The notes: generated from the sequence alone by a model not told the origin. 64,000 nt of DNA from Malaya genurostris (GCF_030247185.1 NC_080571.1:210982880-211046879), one strand, 5' to 3'; counted from the stretch's first letter, positions 21,439 through 32,712 are shown. Translations and numbers: made by a program.

Positions 21439-23284
21439 AACTGTCAAAAAAAAGGAAAAAAATTGATATACGCTGTTTGTAAGGGTTTATATTGGAGATG
21501 ATATTCCCAAAATTTTAACTTTAACTTGGTGGAGTTAGGGTGGTTCTTCTGATTTTCATTTTATTTAAATTTTCCAAAAACCTCTTTAACAAAAAAATTG
21601 GAAAAAACCAGGAATATTTCTGATATTTTTCAGAATTTTTAAAAATGTATTTCATGTGAAAAAAAATGTTCGAAATTTTCGTTTTTTTTAATCGCACTTA
21701 CAATTTTGGTACCACTCTAGATATTACATCAAAAATAATCGTTTTTGAGTACAATACGCTATAATTTTTTTCAGATTTTAAAATATGTGGATGTGGGTCA
21801 TCAGACTTTTAAAAAAATCATTCGGAAAACCATGCGTCCCCATGAAATTGTCATCATCCGATGGAGACGCATGGTATTTAGTTCTAAAATCAAGTCCCTT
21901 GGGTCTTCGGGACTTGATTTTAGAACATATTAATTCGCATCGTCAATTTTCTATACAAACAACATGCTCTTTTAAACTTAATATTTTCTGTTTTTTGCTA
22001 TTTCCTAAAGAGGACCCCTTTATTAAACAGTTTCCGAAAATCGTATTGTTTTATTGCTTTAATCGAAATATGTATTAACTAAGAATGAATGAGAAACTGA
22101 GCTATGTATAAAAATTGAACTTCAAATGCTTTCGAAAATATAGTTCATCGAATTTACTTGCACTTAGTGGTCTTTTTCTGGTGTTTCGTGGAGTACTTTT
22201 CTCAAGCCCGCTTCTTATGTATCTAGAAGTCGTCTCCATACAGCTCAGATTATGACCACTCTTTGCCTCCATTTGATCGATCAACCTGGTTCACTATGCT
22301 TCTCTTTTTCTTGAGCCTTACGAATCACATTCTAGAACCATTTTCAAATGGTTACCTTCTATTATCCTGATGACATGTCCTGCCGATCGTAGCTGTCAAA
22401 TTTCAGCTGTACGTACGCTGTTGAAAAATGAATGAATACACGAATTCATGAACCACCACGATCGTCGCCGCGCACCATTATTCGAGTGGGAAGGTGTTAT
22501 ATTTTAAAGCGGAATGAATGAGAGGGAAATACATTTTGTTTCGACGAATTTACTGTCAGTCCGATCCCAGTTAGATTATTCTGTCTTTATGAGCTTAAGC
22601 CGTTTGAAATTAGTTGTCTTGTTGAGCAATTTCAGGCAACTTGGTTATTCATACCATGTGATACAGAACGTCAATGAACATTTTACTTTAATACTGATAG
22701 TTTTTCAGATTTCGATTGGTTTCGTATTTTCTTTGATTTTGCGATTGGTATCTAGGAATACTTTTTTTCAGAAAAAGAACTATAATTTAATTGTCTTTTA
22801 GAATATTTACTAAATATAGTTATTATTTGATTTGAATACAATAAATGTAAAATAACTTATCAGTTCATAAATGAAAACTTTAAACCGTATATTAAAATTT
22901 AAATATTTGTCAATTCATTAGTTCTGATTTATGTTTCTCTTGCTGGTCCACATGTGATATATGATTTTAGAACTAAACACCATACGTCTCCATCGGATAA
23001 CAATTTGATGGAGACGAAAATTTTGAATTTTTTTGTTCACATGAAATATATTTTGAAAAATTCTGAAAAAATTAGAAAACTTTCACAGAATTTCTAAAAT
23101 AATCCTGATTTTTTTCAATTATTTTACTAAAGTGGTTTTTGAAAAATTTAAATAAAATGAAAATCAGAAAAACCACCCTAAATCCACCAATATGGCAGTT
23201 AAAGGGTTGAAATTTTGGGAAAATCATCTCCAATATAAACCCTTTCAAACAGCGTATATCATTTTTTTCTGTTTGGGGCAGTTT
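21439..23284. mobile_element. Foldback element with long imperfect inverted arms
   Basis: The left arm 21439-21895 and the right arm 22966-23284 are reverse complements at high identity. Shared landmarks are GATATACGCTGTTT, AGGGTTTATATTGGAGATGA, TGGAGACG..ATGGT and TTTAGTTCTAAAATC. The right arm lacks about 130 bp. At the inner edge of the left arm lies an extra 18-bp hairpin, GTTCTAAAATCAAGTCCC with its complement (about 21881-21926). The loop of about 1.07 kb includes an RTE fragment (22150-22560). The frames at 21745-22078 and 22514-22801 are not convincing genes. Confidence 0.75.
22150..22560 (-). pseudogene. RTE C-terminal fragment inside the foldback loop
   Basis: This stretch aligns by eye with 1980-2670 of the RTE copy: GTCTCCAT..., TTGATCGATCAACCTGGTTC, CTAGAACCATTTTCA.., CCTGATGACATGTCCTGCCGATCGTA, and TTTTGTTTCGACGAATTTAC near 22535. 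It is the minus-strand 3' coding part with an internal deletion and heavy decay. It shows that the foldback element is old or captured another transposon. Confidence 0.65.
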
Positions 23285-23356
23285 TTATATGCAAACCCGG
23301 TTACACCCTTTCGACTCCTAGTGTAGCACCGAGAAATAACCTTATTTTGCAATATA

Positions 23357-24301
23357 CCTTATGATCAAAAAAGAACCGGAATTTTCATTTTAAAATTCCC
23401 GCGCTTGTCCAATCGGTAAACTTTTATTCTCTCAACATTGGCAACACTTTTATACACATTCTGTCAAATTTTGACGCATATCGTACGATTAGTTTTTGTT
23501 TGGCGTCTATACAAAGAAGTTGAAAAATTTTCGTGTGGCGATTTTTATAATAAATGAAAATTTAGAACAACGGCTCGCCTTCGAAGCGCCATTCGGTCGA
23601 TTGTTGTGCGGTTTCGACGTCATATTCATAGATCCACACCTCATTACCAGTTATGATGCATTCGATGAATGTGGGGTCACTATCTGCGTTGGAAATCATC
23701 TCTTTGGCCACATCAACACGACGCTGTTTTTGAATGAAATTCAGCTTTTTTGGCACCAGCCGAGAAGCAACGCGTTTCAAACCCAAAACATCAGTTAAAA
23801 TGTGTTCGGCTGATCCATAAGAGATGCTCAACAACACAGCAATCTCTCTAATCGGTACAGAACGATTTTGCAACAAGATTTGCTTCGCCGATTCAATGTT
23901 TTCTTCAGTAACAGATGCTGTTGGGCGGCCAGGGATCTCATCATGATCCAAGCTTGTACGACCACCTTTGAAGCGTTTATACCACTCGTATGCCTGTGCT
24001 TTTCCTAGCCACGATTCACCATTCTAACATTTTCAACGTTTCGGAACACTTAAATCCATTTGCAACACAAAATTTGATGCACACACGTTGTTCTAAATTT
24101 TCATCCATTATAAAAATCGCCACACGAAAATTTTTCAACTTCTTTGTATAGACGCCAAACAAAAACTAATCGTACGATATGCGTCAAAATTTGACAGAAT
24201 GTGTATAAAAGTGTTGCCAACGTTGAGAGAATAAAAGTTTAACGATTGGACAAGCGCGGGAATTTTAAAATCAAAATTACGGTTCTTTTTTGATCATAAG
24301 G
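23357..24301. mobile_element. mariner derivative with 216-bp inverted ends
   Basis: Flanked by TA (23355-23356 and 24302-24303). The ends CCTTATGATCAAAAAAGAAC are inverted, and the inverted identity continues inward for 216 bp (23357-23572 and 24086-24301) at about 98% by eye. This is far beyond the roughly 30-bp repeats of mariner elements. The right arm contains the 5' UTR and first codons of the transposase. The left arm therefore is an inverted copy of the 5' end that has replaced the true 3' end and catalytic half. Length 945 bp. Confidence 0.9.
23562..24108 (-). pseudogene. mariner transposase N-terminal half
   Basis: The frame starts at ATG 24108 (MDENLEQRVCIKFCVANGF, SETLKMLEW), with a frameshift near 24020, then GKAQAYEWYKRFKGGRTSLD, EIPGRPTASVTEENIESAK, a second HTH (IREIAVLLSISYGSAEHIL), LVPKKLNFIQKQRR, and the first catalytic region ITGNEVWIYEYD. 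There the usual TGDE aspartate is asparagine. After TAQQSTEWRFEG the frame runs into the inverted 5'-end copy and stops. The second and third catalytic aspartates are missing, so it is inactive. Confidence 0.88.
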
Positions 24302-24489
24302 TATACTTTCTAATTGTAGAAATATACTCGATCAATCAGATGAACCACAAATTCTGGGAAATAGACGAGACATTAAAAAAAACAACTAATTATTGCCAAT
24401 GTTACGAATTTTTAGACTCTAGCTCTAAAAATTCTGACAGGAATTTTTTGCTCACACACTAATATTAGTACAAAAGAAGACATACACTA

Positions 24490-24717
24490 GAAAAGGTCCT
24501 AAGTGCAAATGACAGTTTCTCTTTGTTTACTCTCTCTATTTTGATTAGTACTTGTCTATCGGCAATCCCTCTCTCTCTAACACTTAGAATGATGACTGAA
24601 ACCATCAACATTTTATCTGCACTTATGAATTTGTTGAAAAATACAGGAATAATAAGGAATTGAAAGAGAAATTAAAGTGAAGAAAGAGAAACTGTCATTT
24701 GCACTTGGGACCTTTTC
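24490..24717. mobile_element. Tc1/mariner-type MITE, copy 1 (228 bp)
   Basis: TA on both sides (24488-24489, 24718-24719). The ends GAAAAGGTCCTAAGTGCAAA and its inverse (one mismatch) extend through ATGACAGTTTCTCTTTSTTYACT, about 40 bp in all. No coding capacity. A second, more decayed copy is at 60571-60798. Confidence 0.85.
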
Positions 24718-24719
24718 TA

Positions 24720-25940
24720 ATGTTTATCAAGAAATGCAATATGCCGTGCACATCAGGGAAGCCAGGTTAAATTTCTAAGCAGGTTTTAAAAAGTATGTGC
24801 TATTAAATTATTGCAGTTACAATTGGAAAAATTATCGCATTTTATCGTGCAAAATGAAAGCTAAATGATCTAAAGACGTAAATTTCCAAAATGTCCATTT
24901 AACATTTGATAATGAGTACAATCCTTGAATATCTACGGCGTCAATCAGAAATCTTTAAATTCAGGTATAAATCTGCATAAGTGGCATCACTAGTTTTCAT
25001 ATACCGGACTTATTTGTATGTGTGTACTGCGGGAAACGGCCTGTGCAAATATTTATCTCGCAGGAGTCTAATCAAGTATGAAATGCGCAATAAGAAAAAT
25101 AGTCAAACTGAGTTGAACATGGTTTTTGCAACTTTAATATATCCATTAATTATGTTCTCAATAACAAGCAGCTTAAACTCGAAACGAAAGGGTACATTTT
25201 GAATAGAATTTACCAAGCATATCTGCAAAGATCTCAATGTCAGTCTCCATCTCTGATAGTATTTCTAACATTTATGGATTTATTCACGTTTGCAGTTCCG
25301 TTTAGGATAGGAATTGCCAACCACATCTGATATGTCACTTACTCAATATTGGCGTCTTTGATAGGGAAAGTCCGTAAAAGAGCTCAGTCTTAGATTTACA
25401 GCCGGTGAAATGAGACGCTGTCCGATGCTAATTGAAGTGTCAATCTCCTATCATTAAAAGTGTGTCTCTTAAAGATAGAAAATCCGTCTAGCAAAAATTT
25501 GCTTTCTAAATCGAGTGTTATATACCATTCGACTCAGTTAGTCGATGTTAATACATAATGGGAACGTTTATTTTTTATAAACTATTGAAAAGAAAACTTG
25601 AAATTTTTCCACTCTGAGGAGGATTCCGGCGAGAGTTGAACACGAGTATAGACTCCTTGCGATGAGTGATAGTGAGAATAACGCTTTCTTCACAACCTTT
25701 TTCAGTTCAGCTTGTTTGACGATATTTTAATCTCCTGTATCAATCAAAACGCGAAGTAGAATACCCTGGCTCTAACATTCACAAATTTTGTACAAAGCTA
25801 CATTTGAAAGAAATTGACCAAGTTGATAGTCAATTTTTTTTTTCAATCAATTACCTGTTATCTGCTAAATTTTAGACTTCGACTAATTGATTGTTTTGAG
25901 GAAATAATATCATCAAATAATGATTCCTTGTGTTTTTGTA
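24720..25940. other. AT-rich gap with minor repeat remnants
   Basis: A short GTTATATACCATTCGACTCA block at about 25519 belongs to the dispersed repeat. Otherwise nothing recognisable. Confidence 0.4.
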
Positions 25941-26440
25941 CAAAGCATCATCAGAATTCAATCGATTAGGCAGCTACCAAAATTTCCAAGAGCGGAAATA
26001 TTTTTTTTTGTGAATCGTTGCTGACCAACAGAAGTTGAATTAGGTTGAACATAAACAACAAAAAAAAATATGAAGGAATTCATCCGGAGTTCTATCAAGC
26101 TCACAAAACAAAAAAAAACTTTCCAGTGTGCTCTGCGTCCTCCGGCAGAGTTGTTGTTCGCTTCAAAGCATCGAGTGCGGGTGGCACACGGTGCGGTAGC
26201 AGCAATAGCAAAACCAGCACAAGCAGACAAGTCAGGGTGCTTGACGCCTGCTTACGAAGCGGATGACATACCAGTCTCTCCGGGCGTGCTGCCCATTCCA
26301 GCTACCGTCACTATGGCTCACGGCACCGTGGCTGTGCTGGCCGAAGGTAGTTAGGTGGCTCACCGGTGGATGAAAAACAACAACCGCCCACCGCCCATTA
26401 TAAAGCAGAGGCACGATCCTGTGGTATTGGGATGGTTATA
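25941..26440. other. GC-richer patch, possible promoter or exon
   Basis: Overlapping frames on both strands (25958-26230 minus; 26045-26266 and 26070-26354 plus), the last with an alanine/valine-rich stretch including VTMAHGTVAVLAEG. A TATA-like CCATTATAAAGCAGAGGC sits at about 26395-26412. None of the proteins is recognisable, so I only flag the patch. Confidence 0.25.
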
Positions 26441-27423
26441 TACGGAAAACCATGGAAGACAACACTGTCACTGTGCAGCGACTCTTTAGGGGCATGCTTC
26501 GAACCTTTCCCTTATTTGTGAAACATTTTCTAAATTGGATGAATGACGAACTTATTCCGGTCAGAATATTTTCGAAGCATTCGATTTTTCATGGCACGGT
26601 ATCTCACTGTCTAATGTATAAATGAGAAATATTTGTTATTATGCAAAACTGATTTGTTTCAGAACGATTCCTTTTTTCAGAAATCTTAGTAAACTTTTGG
26701 ACCTGGTGGGCTATCTCTAGGTACTGAATCTGCACCATACTACGGAAAATCTACAGCTGGATCGAGTTCAACTTAACATTACGGAAAATACCCCTTCCGT
26801 CCGACGGTATTTCCGTAAATGTACAGTGGAACCTACTGAAAGCTGCTATACTGGTAAAAGGCCGTTGGCAAGATATGTTTCAAGGTGGAGAACAGCAAAA
26901 TCCCAAAGGTAACCTTCATGACTAGGAGCAAAAACCGAGATGCCAGTTATGGTTTCATAAACGATACCATCGACGGAAAGCAGTGTAGGCCTTCTCGCAT
27001 TTGCGGAAAACAGAATCATACTGAGCTGTTCTGTATCTCTTTCAACAGTACGATTATGGTTAGTGCAAAGGTAGTGACCTAAGTGCCATCGTTTAGGAAG
27101 TGAGCGAAAATTTATTGTATGGATAAATACAAGACGGACACTATTGCGTTGAACGATGTCTAGCGACGTTTGCTCGCGAAGTTTTAATCGTTGAATCCCA
27201 CCAGAATGTACAAAATTGTTACTGGATATTTAAGGCGAATTTTCAACGGATTTATAATACCTTTAATTGGAATTTGATATTAGCAAACAGTGATAATCCG
27301 GATATACACTGGTACTTACATGGCCAAGCTCATAAATAATTAAAGTTGTACAGCAAAGGAAAATGCTGCTGGATATAGAACAAGTGAACTTAGTAAAATA
27401 AAAGAAAAGAAACAAATCAAAAA
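26441..27423. other. Unassigned gap
   Basis: The 65-codon frame at 26885-27082 has no known motif. Around 26740-27130 composition is somewhat less AT-rich and may be a decayed retroelement, but I cannot assign it. Confidence 0.3.
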
Positions 27424-27597
27424 GTTATTTGGGGGTTTGGCTAAAAGCTGTTTATGTGCTTTGGGCACATAACCGCTTTCATCATTCTTCACGTTTCATC
27501 TTCGACTCGTCAGTGCACAGCAGTTCAAATTGAACTGCTTACTGCAAAAACTTAAACAGCACAAAAACGGCTTCTAGCCAAACTCCCAAATAACCAA
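27424..27597. repeat. Inverted repeat overlapping palindromic copy 2
   Basis: GTTATTTGGGGGTTTGGCTA (from about 27423) through AAAGCTGTTTATGTGCT pairs with 27555-27597 (AGCACAAAAACGGCTTCTAG ... CCCAAATAACC). One partner is outside and the other inside the element at 27491-27797, so two inverted structures interleave. Confidence 0.7.
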
Positions 27598-27797
27598 AAT
27601 CTGTGGTCGGACAGTTTAGTCGCCTATTCGTTTCGCTCGGGACGTCAGAAAAGACATTGCTCTTCAGCGCAATATAAAAAAGTGTTTCGCAAATAGCGTT
27701 AACTTTACGTCTACTTAGCGGTTCAAACTGAACTGAACTTTTGCAGTAAGCAGTTCAATTTGAACTGCTCTGCACTGACAAGTCGAAGACGAAACGT
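27491..27797. mobile_element. Palindromic element, copy 2 (307 bp)
   Basis: The ends ACGTTTCATCTTCGACTC and GACGAAACGT are inverted, followed inward by GTCAGTGCA and GCAGTTCAAATTGAACTGC, a motif that is itself a perfect palindrome present in both arms. The interior of about 170 bp carries the second inverted repeat described above. Same family as 12389-12510, 55343-55470 and 57905-58113. Confidence 0.8.
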
Positions 27798-28097
27798 AAA
27801 GAATAATAAAATCAAAAAAGCTAATGGAAATATACATGTGCAGTTTTTTTCTGAATGCCATCATGGTTATCTGAATCCAGTATTTAACATTATTTCGTCT
27901 TGAACATATTAAAAGGTAAAAAACAATCAGGAATTCGGAACTTTGGGAAACAGCTGCGAAAAATTTCATCCAGATCGGAGCGCTTGATTTCAAATGATAG
28001 CAGTCCGTAGCGCTGCGCTGAATTGATATATGTTGCACAATATGAGTATTGAAAGATGGTACCTTCAAACGGCTAAACTAAAGTTTTGCTTTGATAA
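27798..28097. other. AT-rich gap
   Basis: The 117-codon minus-strand frame at 27715-28068 extends into the palindromic element and has no recognisable domain; not accepted as a gene. Confidence 0.4.
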
Positions 28098-28285
28098 TTT
28101 TGGTCAATTTATATAAGCTTGGGTGCACCGAGCGTAGATAAATTGACCAAATAATGTCAGTAGAATCGAAGCACCAGCCATGCACTGGTTCTGTACACTC
28201 TAAATCGGCTGCGAAGTCTGTTGAAACAGAAGGTCAAATTCCACTACAGGAATGTAATACCAAGGCTTTGCTTTTTGGGTGCACC
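28098..28285 (+). mobile_element. SINE, 5'-truncated copy, with 9-bp flank repeat
   Basis: 28156-28276 (GTCAGTAGAATCGAAGCACC ... CCAAGGCTTTGCTTTTT) matches 57780-57900 of a tRNA-derived SINE at about 93% by eye, but the tRNA-like head is missing. GGGTGCACC occurs at 28121-28129 and again at 28277-28285 and may be the target duplication. The left flank also forms a 14-bp inverted repeat, TTTGGTCAATTTAT with 28138-28151, around that motif. Confidence 0.75.
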
Positions 28286-28720
28286 AATTCCTGGGAATTA
28301 TCAACTTTATGGGTTATAAACCACACCGGTACGTACATGTGCAGGTAATGATAAAGAAAGCACAACACCGCGATTTCATACACGGGGTAAAGAAAGCGGT
28401 ACTCGATTCCAAAACACACAATTGTACACTAGTTTTCAACCGTGTTAAAAAAATAGAATCATGGTACAGGTACGAAAGTCTGTTATCATTGTTTGGTTTT
28501 GATCGTAAACGGAACAGCGATTGAGAAAAATTATGACAGAAGGAATGAAAGAATTTCAATGAGTTAATTTGGTCAGTCGCAACAGAATTCCTCGCTTCGT
28601 GATGGAAATAATATCAACAAATGTGCTATAATTAATAATAATTATAATGATTAGACAAAAATGTTCAATCGCGAAGCATGTTATGCAGCTGATTATTTAC
28701 TCTATTTAGCTTGAATATCA
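28286..28720. other. AT-rich gap
   Basis: Competing frames on both strands (28279-28524 plus, 28314-28559 minus) without motifs. No gene supported. Confidence 0.4.
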
Positions 28721-28837
28721 TACACAGAAGCAACAGGAGTGCAGGATTCTGCTACGCCAAATCGAACTAGCCATTCAAACGCTGCCCGCCTGCTGTGTTT
28801 GAAACATGTCGAACATGCTCCTGTTACTTCTATAAAT
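28721..28837. repeat. Small inverted-end repeat (AGAAG..AACAGGAG family)
   Basis: ACAGAAGCAACAGGAGTGCA at 28723 is inverted as ATGCTCCTGTTACTTCTATA near 28815-28834. Similar arms occur at about 35785 and 35935 (TATAGAAGTAACAAGAGTGC and GCTCCTGTTACTTCGG), and one arm near 44573. Probably a MITE family. Confidence 0.5.
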
Positions 28838-29443
28838 TAAATGCTTGTCAAATAACGTTTTATTGGGATTACTCAAAATAGTGCATGAACATCATCATCA
28901 GCATCAACCAGCTGGAAATAAAACAAAGTCTTTTGTCGCTATAATCACTATTTGATGTGAATAAGGTGATAAGGAGTGTTAAAAAAGTATTCCCAAAAGT
29001 TAAAATTTACGATTTTCCCCAATTTGAGCACCCTCATGCATAAAAATTGACACAAATTATTGATGTACATGCTACTTTAATGTTAATTGTAATTTTCCGT
29101 GATTTTAAAACTCTCATTGATACGTTATAAATTTCTGTAGGACTACTGTTGTCTCCAATTTTCAAACCCGTCATCGAGGGATCAACGATTTTAGACGTAA
29201 ATTAATCGGCACTCATGTCAATTCTTCCAGAATGATTATAGCTAATCGCATCATCAAATGATTGATCTTACATGAATCCAGAATCATTTTAGCCCAAAAT
29301 CACTACCGGTTTTGAGTGACTGAAGATCAGTACCGATTTTGATCGATGTGTATTAAAGATCACTGATCAACTGATCCTAAATAGATCAGATCAGTTTTTA
29401 TTGAGAAAGATCACAAACGCTCTTCTTAGGCAGGAATTTCGAT
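28838..29443. other. AT-rich gap
   Basis: No gene. Around 29200-29410 ATGATTGATCTT/GATCA motifs recur many times, suggesting an internally repetitive relic of unknown type. Confidence 0.35.
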
Positions 29444-29910
29444 TTGACAATTTTTTATCTTGATTTTGATGATTGTTTTTTAATGGGTGAAAACACCGTG
29501 CAAGCGAAACAATGGATTGAAAAATGTTATCCGGACTCTTGTCCATCAAAAGCAAAGATTTGTCGGTGGTTCGCCGAGTTTAAACGTGGTCGAACCGACA
29601 CAAATGACGCGGAACGCTCGGGTAGACCTGTGGAAGCCGTTACACCGGAAAATGTGAGTGAAGTGACGAAAATTATAATAAAAGATCGTAAAGTGAAGCT
29701 CCGTGAGATTGCTGAGATGACACAGATATCATATGGAAGTGTATTTACTATCCTTCATGAAAAATTGAGCATGAAAAAGGTTTTTTCCAAGTGAAAACAA
29801 TGGTGAAATTGAACGAATTGGGCTTTGATCTGCTGGTATTGAAAAATTGGAAAAACGTTGGAAGCATTGTATCACCCTAAAAGGTGATTATGTTGATGAA
29901 TTAAAAAAAA
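29444..29910 (+). pseudogene. mariner transposase with internal deletion
   Basis: The N-terminal 116 codons (29444-29794) contain NTVQAKQWIEKCYPDSCPSK, ICRWFAEFKRGRTDTNDAER, SGRPVEAVTPENV and a second HTH (LREIAEMTQISYGSVFTIL). After a stop at 29792 the sequence jumps via VKLNELGFDLL to the C-terminal tail IEKLEKRWKHCITLKGDYVD (ending about 29905). All three catalytic positions are in the missing middle. The true start is probably the ATG near 29484 (MGENTVQ). Terminal repeats were not resolved. Related to the copy at 43557-44452. Confidence 0.82.
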
Positions 29911-29976
29911 ATTCTGCAAAAAAAATGTTGTTTCCATTGTTAGTCTCGGGACTTATTGATCCATGTGTTAATGTTA

Positions 29977-30189
29977 CACCCAAACCTCCATTTACGTAAC
30001 TTATATATGTATATATGTATCAATATACGTACGCATGTGTGCAAATATTTGTATTTATTAATACATATAAATATTAGTGAAGTAAAAGCGATTATTTATA
30101 TGTATAAATATATACACATATACGCAAACGAGTGAGTGTGTAAGCATACATACATACATATATAAGGTTCGTAAATGGAGGTTTGGGTG
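29977..30189. mobile_element. TA-flanked MITE (213 bp)
   Basis: The ends CACCCAAACCTCCATTTACG are exactly inverted, with TA at 29975-29976 and 30190-30191. The interior is almost wholly alternating TATATGTATA/ACATAC sequence. TA duplication indicates a Tc1/mariner-type non-autonomous element. Confidence 0.85.
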
Positions 30190-31562
30190 TATATGTGTTC
30201 AATTCAATGAAGAATACAAACCAATTGAATTCTCTAAACACAACGACATTATGCACTATATAGAGCATGAGAGCATTAGGTACTACGCGATTTGTTATAT
30301 AAGTGCGTGTGCATGATCTACCATCCCCGATGTTTATATTTGTTAGACAATGTCGGAAAGGTTCTTTCCATTTGAAAGAAAGTGTGGAATATATTTTTTT
30401 GCATACTAATTGGTATGCACACCTCAAACCGATTCTCGAGCTCGGCATATTGAAATACCGAATTAGATCGGCAACACGACATTTTGCTGATTGTTCAGTA
30501 ATCCACGTGATTTTTTCCGAAATTCTTTGAAGTAATAGGCTGATATCTCAGTAAAGCGCGTACTTTTGTCGAAGTTTGGCATAATATTATGCTGAACTTG
30601 TCAGTAAACAACAAATATACCGAAATCAGCAAATCCGAGATTTCGAACAGTGAGATAGTTTTTACTGAAACTCGGTGAGACACTTGTCATCTAATTTCTC
30701 TTTTCGATTTTGCAAAGCACCACGTCGCCATTGCTCGTGAAACTGGAAAACATATAAATTGGAAGAAGGAAAAAGATTTTTATATTTCGTGTCGAGATAA
30801 GTGGAATAAAAAGCTTTGCAGATTTAATTATCAATATATTATATTTTTAATTATTAATATCTACTAGGCGTTGAGCACTAGACAACAATATCTTTAGGCG
30901 TGATGTTTTTTGTGTGTGCTTGATTCAAATGAACATAATAAAACACCCTCTTTCTCCAACCTTTGATTTTGTGACTTTTTTTTCATACACTAATAAAGAA
31001 AAATCCATTCCACGTTCGATTACTGATAATTAGGAAATTCATGATTTAATCCAGATCGCTTTTACCGAACTAACAGTGAAATTTCTGCTGACTAGTTCGG
31101 CTATAATTGACAGTTAATAAATTAAGGATTGCCAAGACTCTCAGTAATTATACTTTTTGCCGAGATGATTATCGAGCACTCGGATGTGCAAATCTCGATA
31201 TATTTTTGCTGAGATTCAGCAATAAAATTTAAGTGTGTGCGTTTGCAACGCATGCGCTTAAAGAAGTCTACACCTTCTTATGCATCTTCAGGTCTTTACT
31301 CGTGGTGTTCATGTAAATCGCTGGTCGCTTACGACAATCAACTGACCATATGTCAATTTTGTCCTCTAGGCCAAACATTACAAGTAACGAGTCAAGAAGA
31401 CATATACAAGAATAACCGCACCTAATAATCTCCAGTACTATAACGGTCATTAGCAGTTTTATACGGACCCCTGTCATCCCTAATACTAATCAGACAGACC
31501 TTAACATATAATAGACACCAATTAAACCATAATTTGCAATAAATATACAACAAGGTAAGGAC
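30190..31562. other. AT-rich gap with diverged repeat pieces
   Basis: 30430-30690, 31040-31230 and 52190-52310 share motifs such as TGCTGA, ATCTCGR and CAGTAAA, suggesting a diverged MITE family, but no ends could be fixed. No gene is supported. Confidence 0.35.
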
Positions 31563-31665
31563 ATGTTCAGGAGTATTCCAGTTCCATTTAAATCTCAAAA
31601 CTATAACAAGAAAAACTGGCAGCCCCAGCAGCGTTTAACTCTTGTTTTAAAAATACAAAAAAGGC
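31563..31665 (+). repeat. Block repeated inside the jockey relic at 19.3 kb
   Basis: CAGGAGTATTCCAGTTCC, CTGGCAGCCCCAGCAGCGTT and the intervening sequence match 19273-19377 in reverse orientation. In the jockey relic the block separates two normally adjacent parts of the protein, so it is a separate inserted element. Its full extent (possibly 31560-31870) is unknown. Confidence 0.55.
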
Positions 31666-32712
31666 AGCATAACATATACATAGTTTTGAATTTGACAGTA
31701 GAATTACAAGAATAAATAAAACTAAAACGATTTGCTGGAGATATGTAGTTCCAGTTTTAGTTGTAGATCGCCCATATAAAACTTCCAGCTGCTGAATTTG
31801 CTCTAAGTCTGGTACAGATAACATCGAACTCAACGACTGAAGAAATATCACTAAGACAGGAATCCTCCAAAATTATATTGCCAACAGCATCAACAATAGC
31901 TATGCCGAATTCATGGACGAATGCATGAATAATGTATTATTACACCCCCACTATTTCTACCGGGAGGTGTCAAAAGGCATCTTTCAATTTTCAACTTAAC
32001 ACAATGCCCTAAGTTTAAAAATATCTATACAATTTTTTACTTTCCGTATGATAATTATTCAAATAATTTAGCGATGTCGTTTTTCTCCAGCTCATCCTGG
32101 TTTTCAAAACCTAAAAAGGTATTCTTTTGACAACCTAAGGATTTCACAACAGAGTGCAAAATAGTACTTATGCTAAGTACTTTGTTCATATGAGACAGAA
32201 ATGATATAATGTTATCATGTTACAATATTTGAAACCTTCGTAATAACAATAGGAAAAGAGATGGTAGTATTTGTCTAATTATTGACTTTGAAATGTTGTT
32301 CAGGTTTTCTTCATATGAACTATTCGCCGCGTTCGAAAACCTATTTCATCTCATTCGACCACCTATACCACCGAAACAGCATTCTATAAATACAAGTTGA
32401 ATAATGCGCCACACCATTCCCATTCCAGTGGACTGGTAATCCAGGCAGAACCTTATGTCACATCATTCAGTGACGTGACAAAAAGTGAGCAAAAAGGCAA
32501 ACGACACCACACCGGTTTCCTTCAACAAATGCTTGACATCCGGCTTTCGATGGTTGGCAATTCCGTAGCTCAGCTTCGTGATCTTGAACTTCCTTTCGTT
32601 CAGGGTTTTATAGAGGGTTGAATCGAAGAACTTTTAATATTGCTTATGACTTATAACGAACTGTACATGACAGTTCAATCGTCAACCTTCGAAAACATTT
32701 TATTAATACCGC
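31666..32712. other. Unassigned gap; TATA-like site near 32385
   Basis: Near 32383 ATTCTATAAATACAAG is a good TATA-like motif, followed by a GC-richer 32397-32621 frame (74 codons) that I do not recognise. It may be a promoter remnant; evidence is thin. Confidence 0.25.

Noticed and set aside
25958..26354. Overlapping frames on both strands
   Set aside because: Mutually exclusive and without motifs; kept only as a GC-richer patch.
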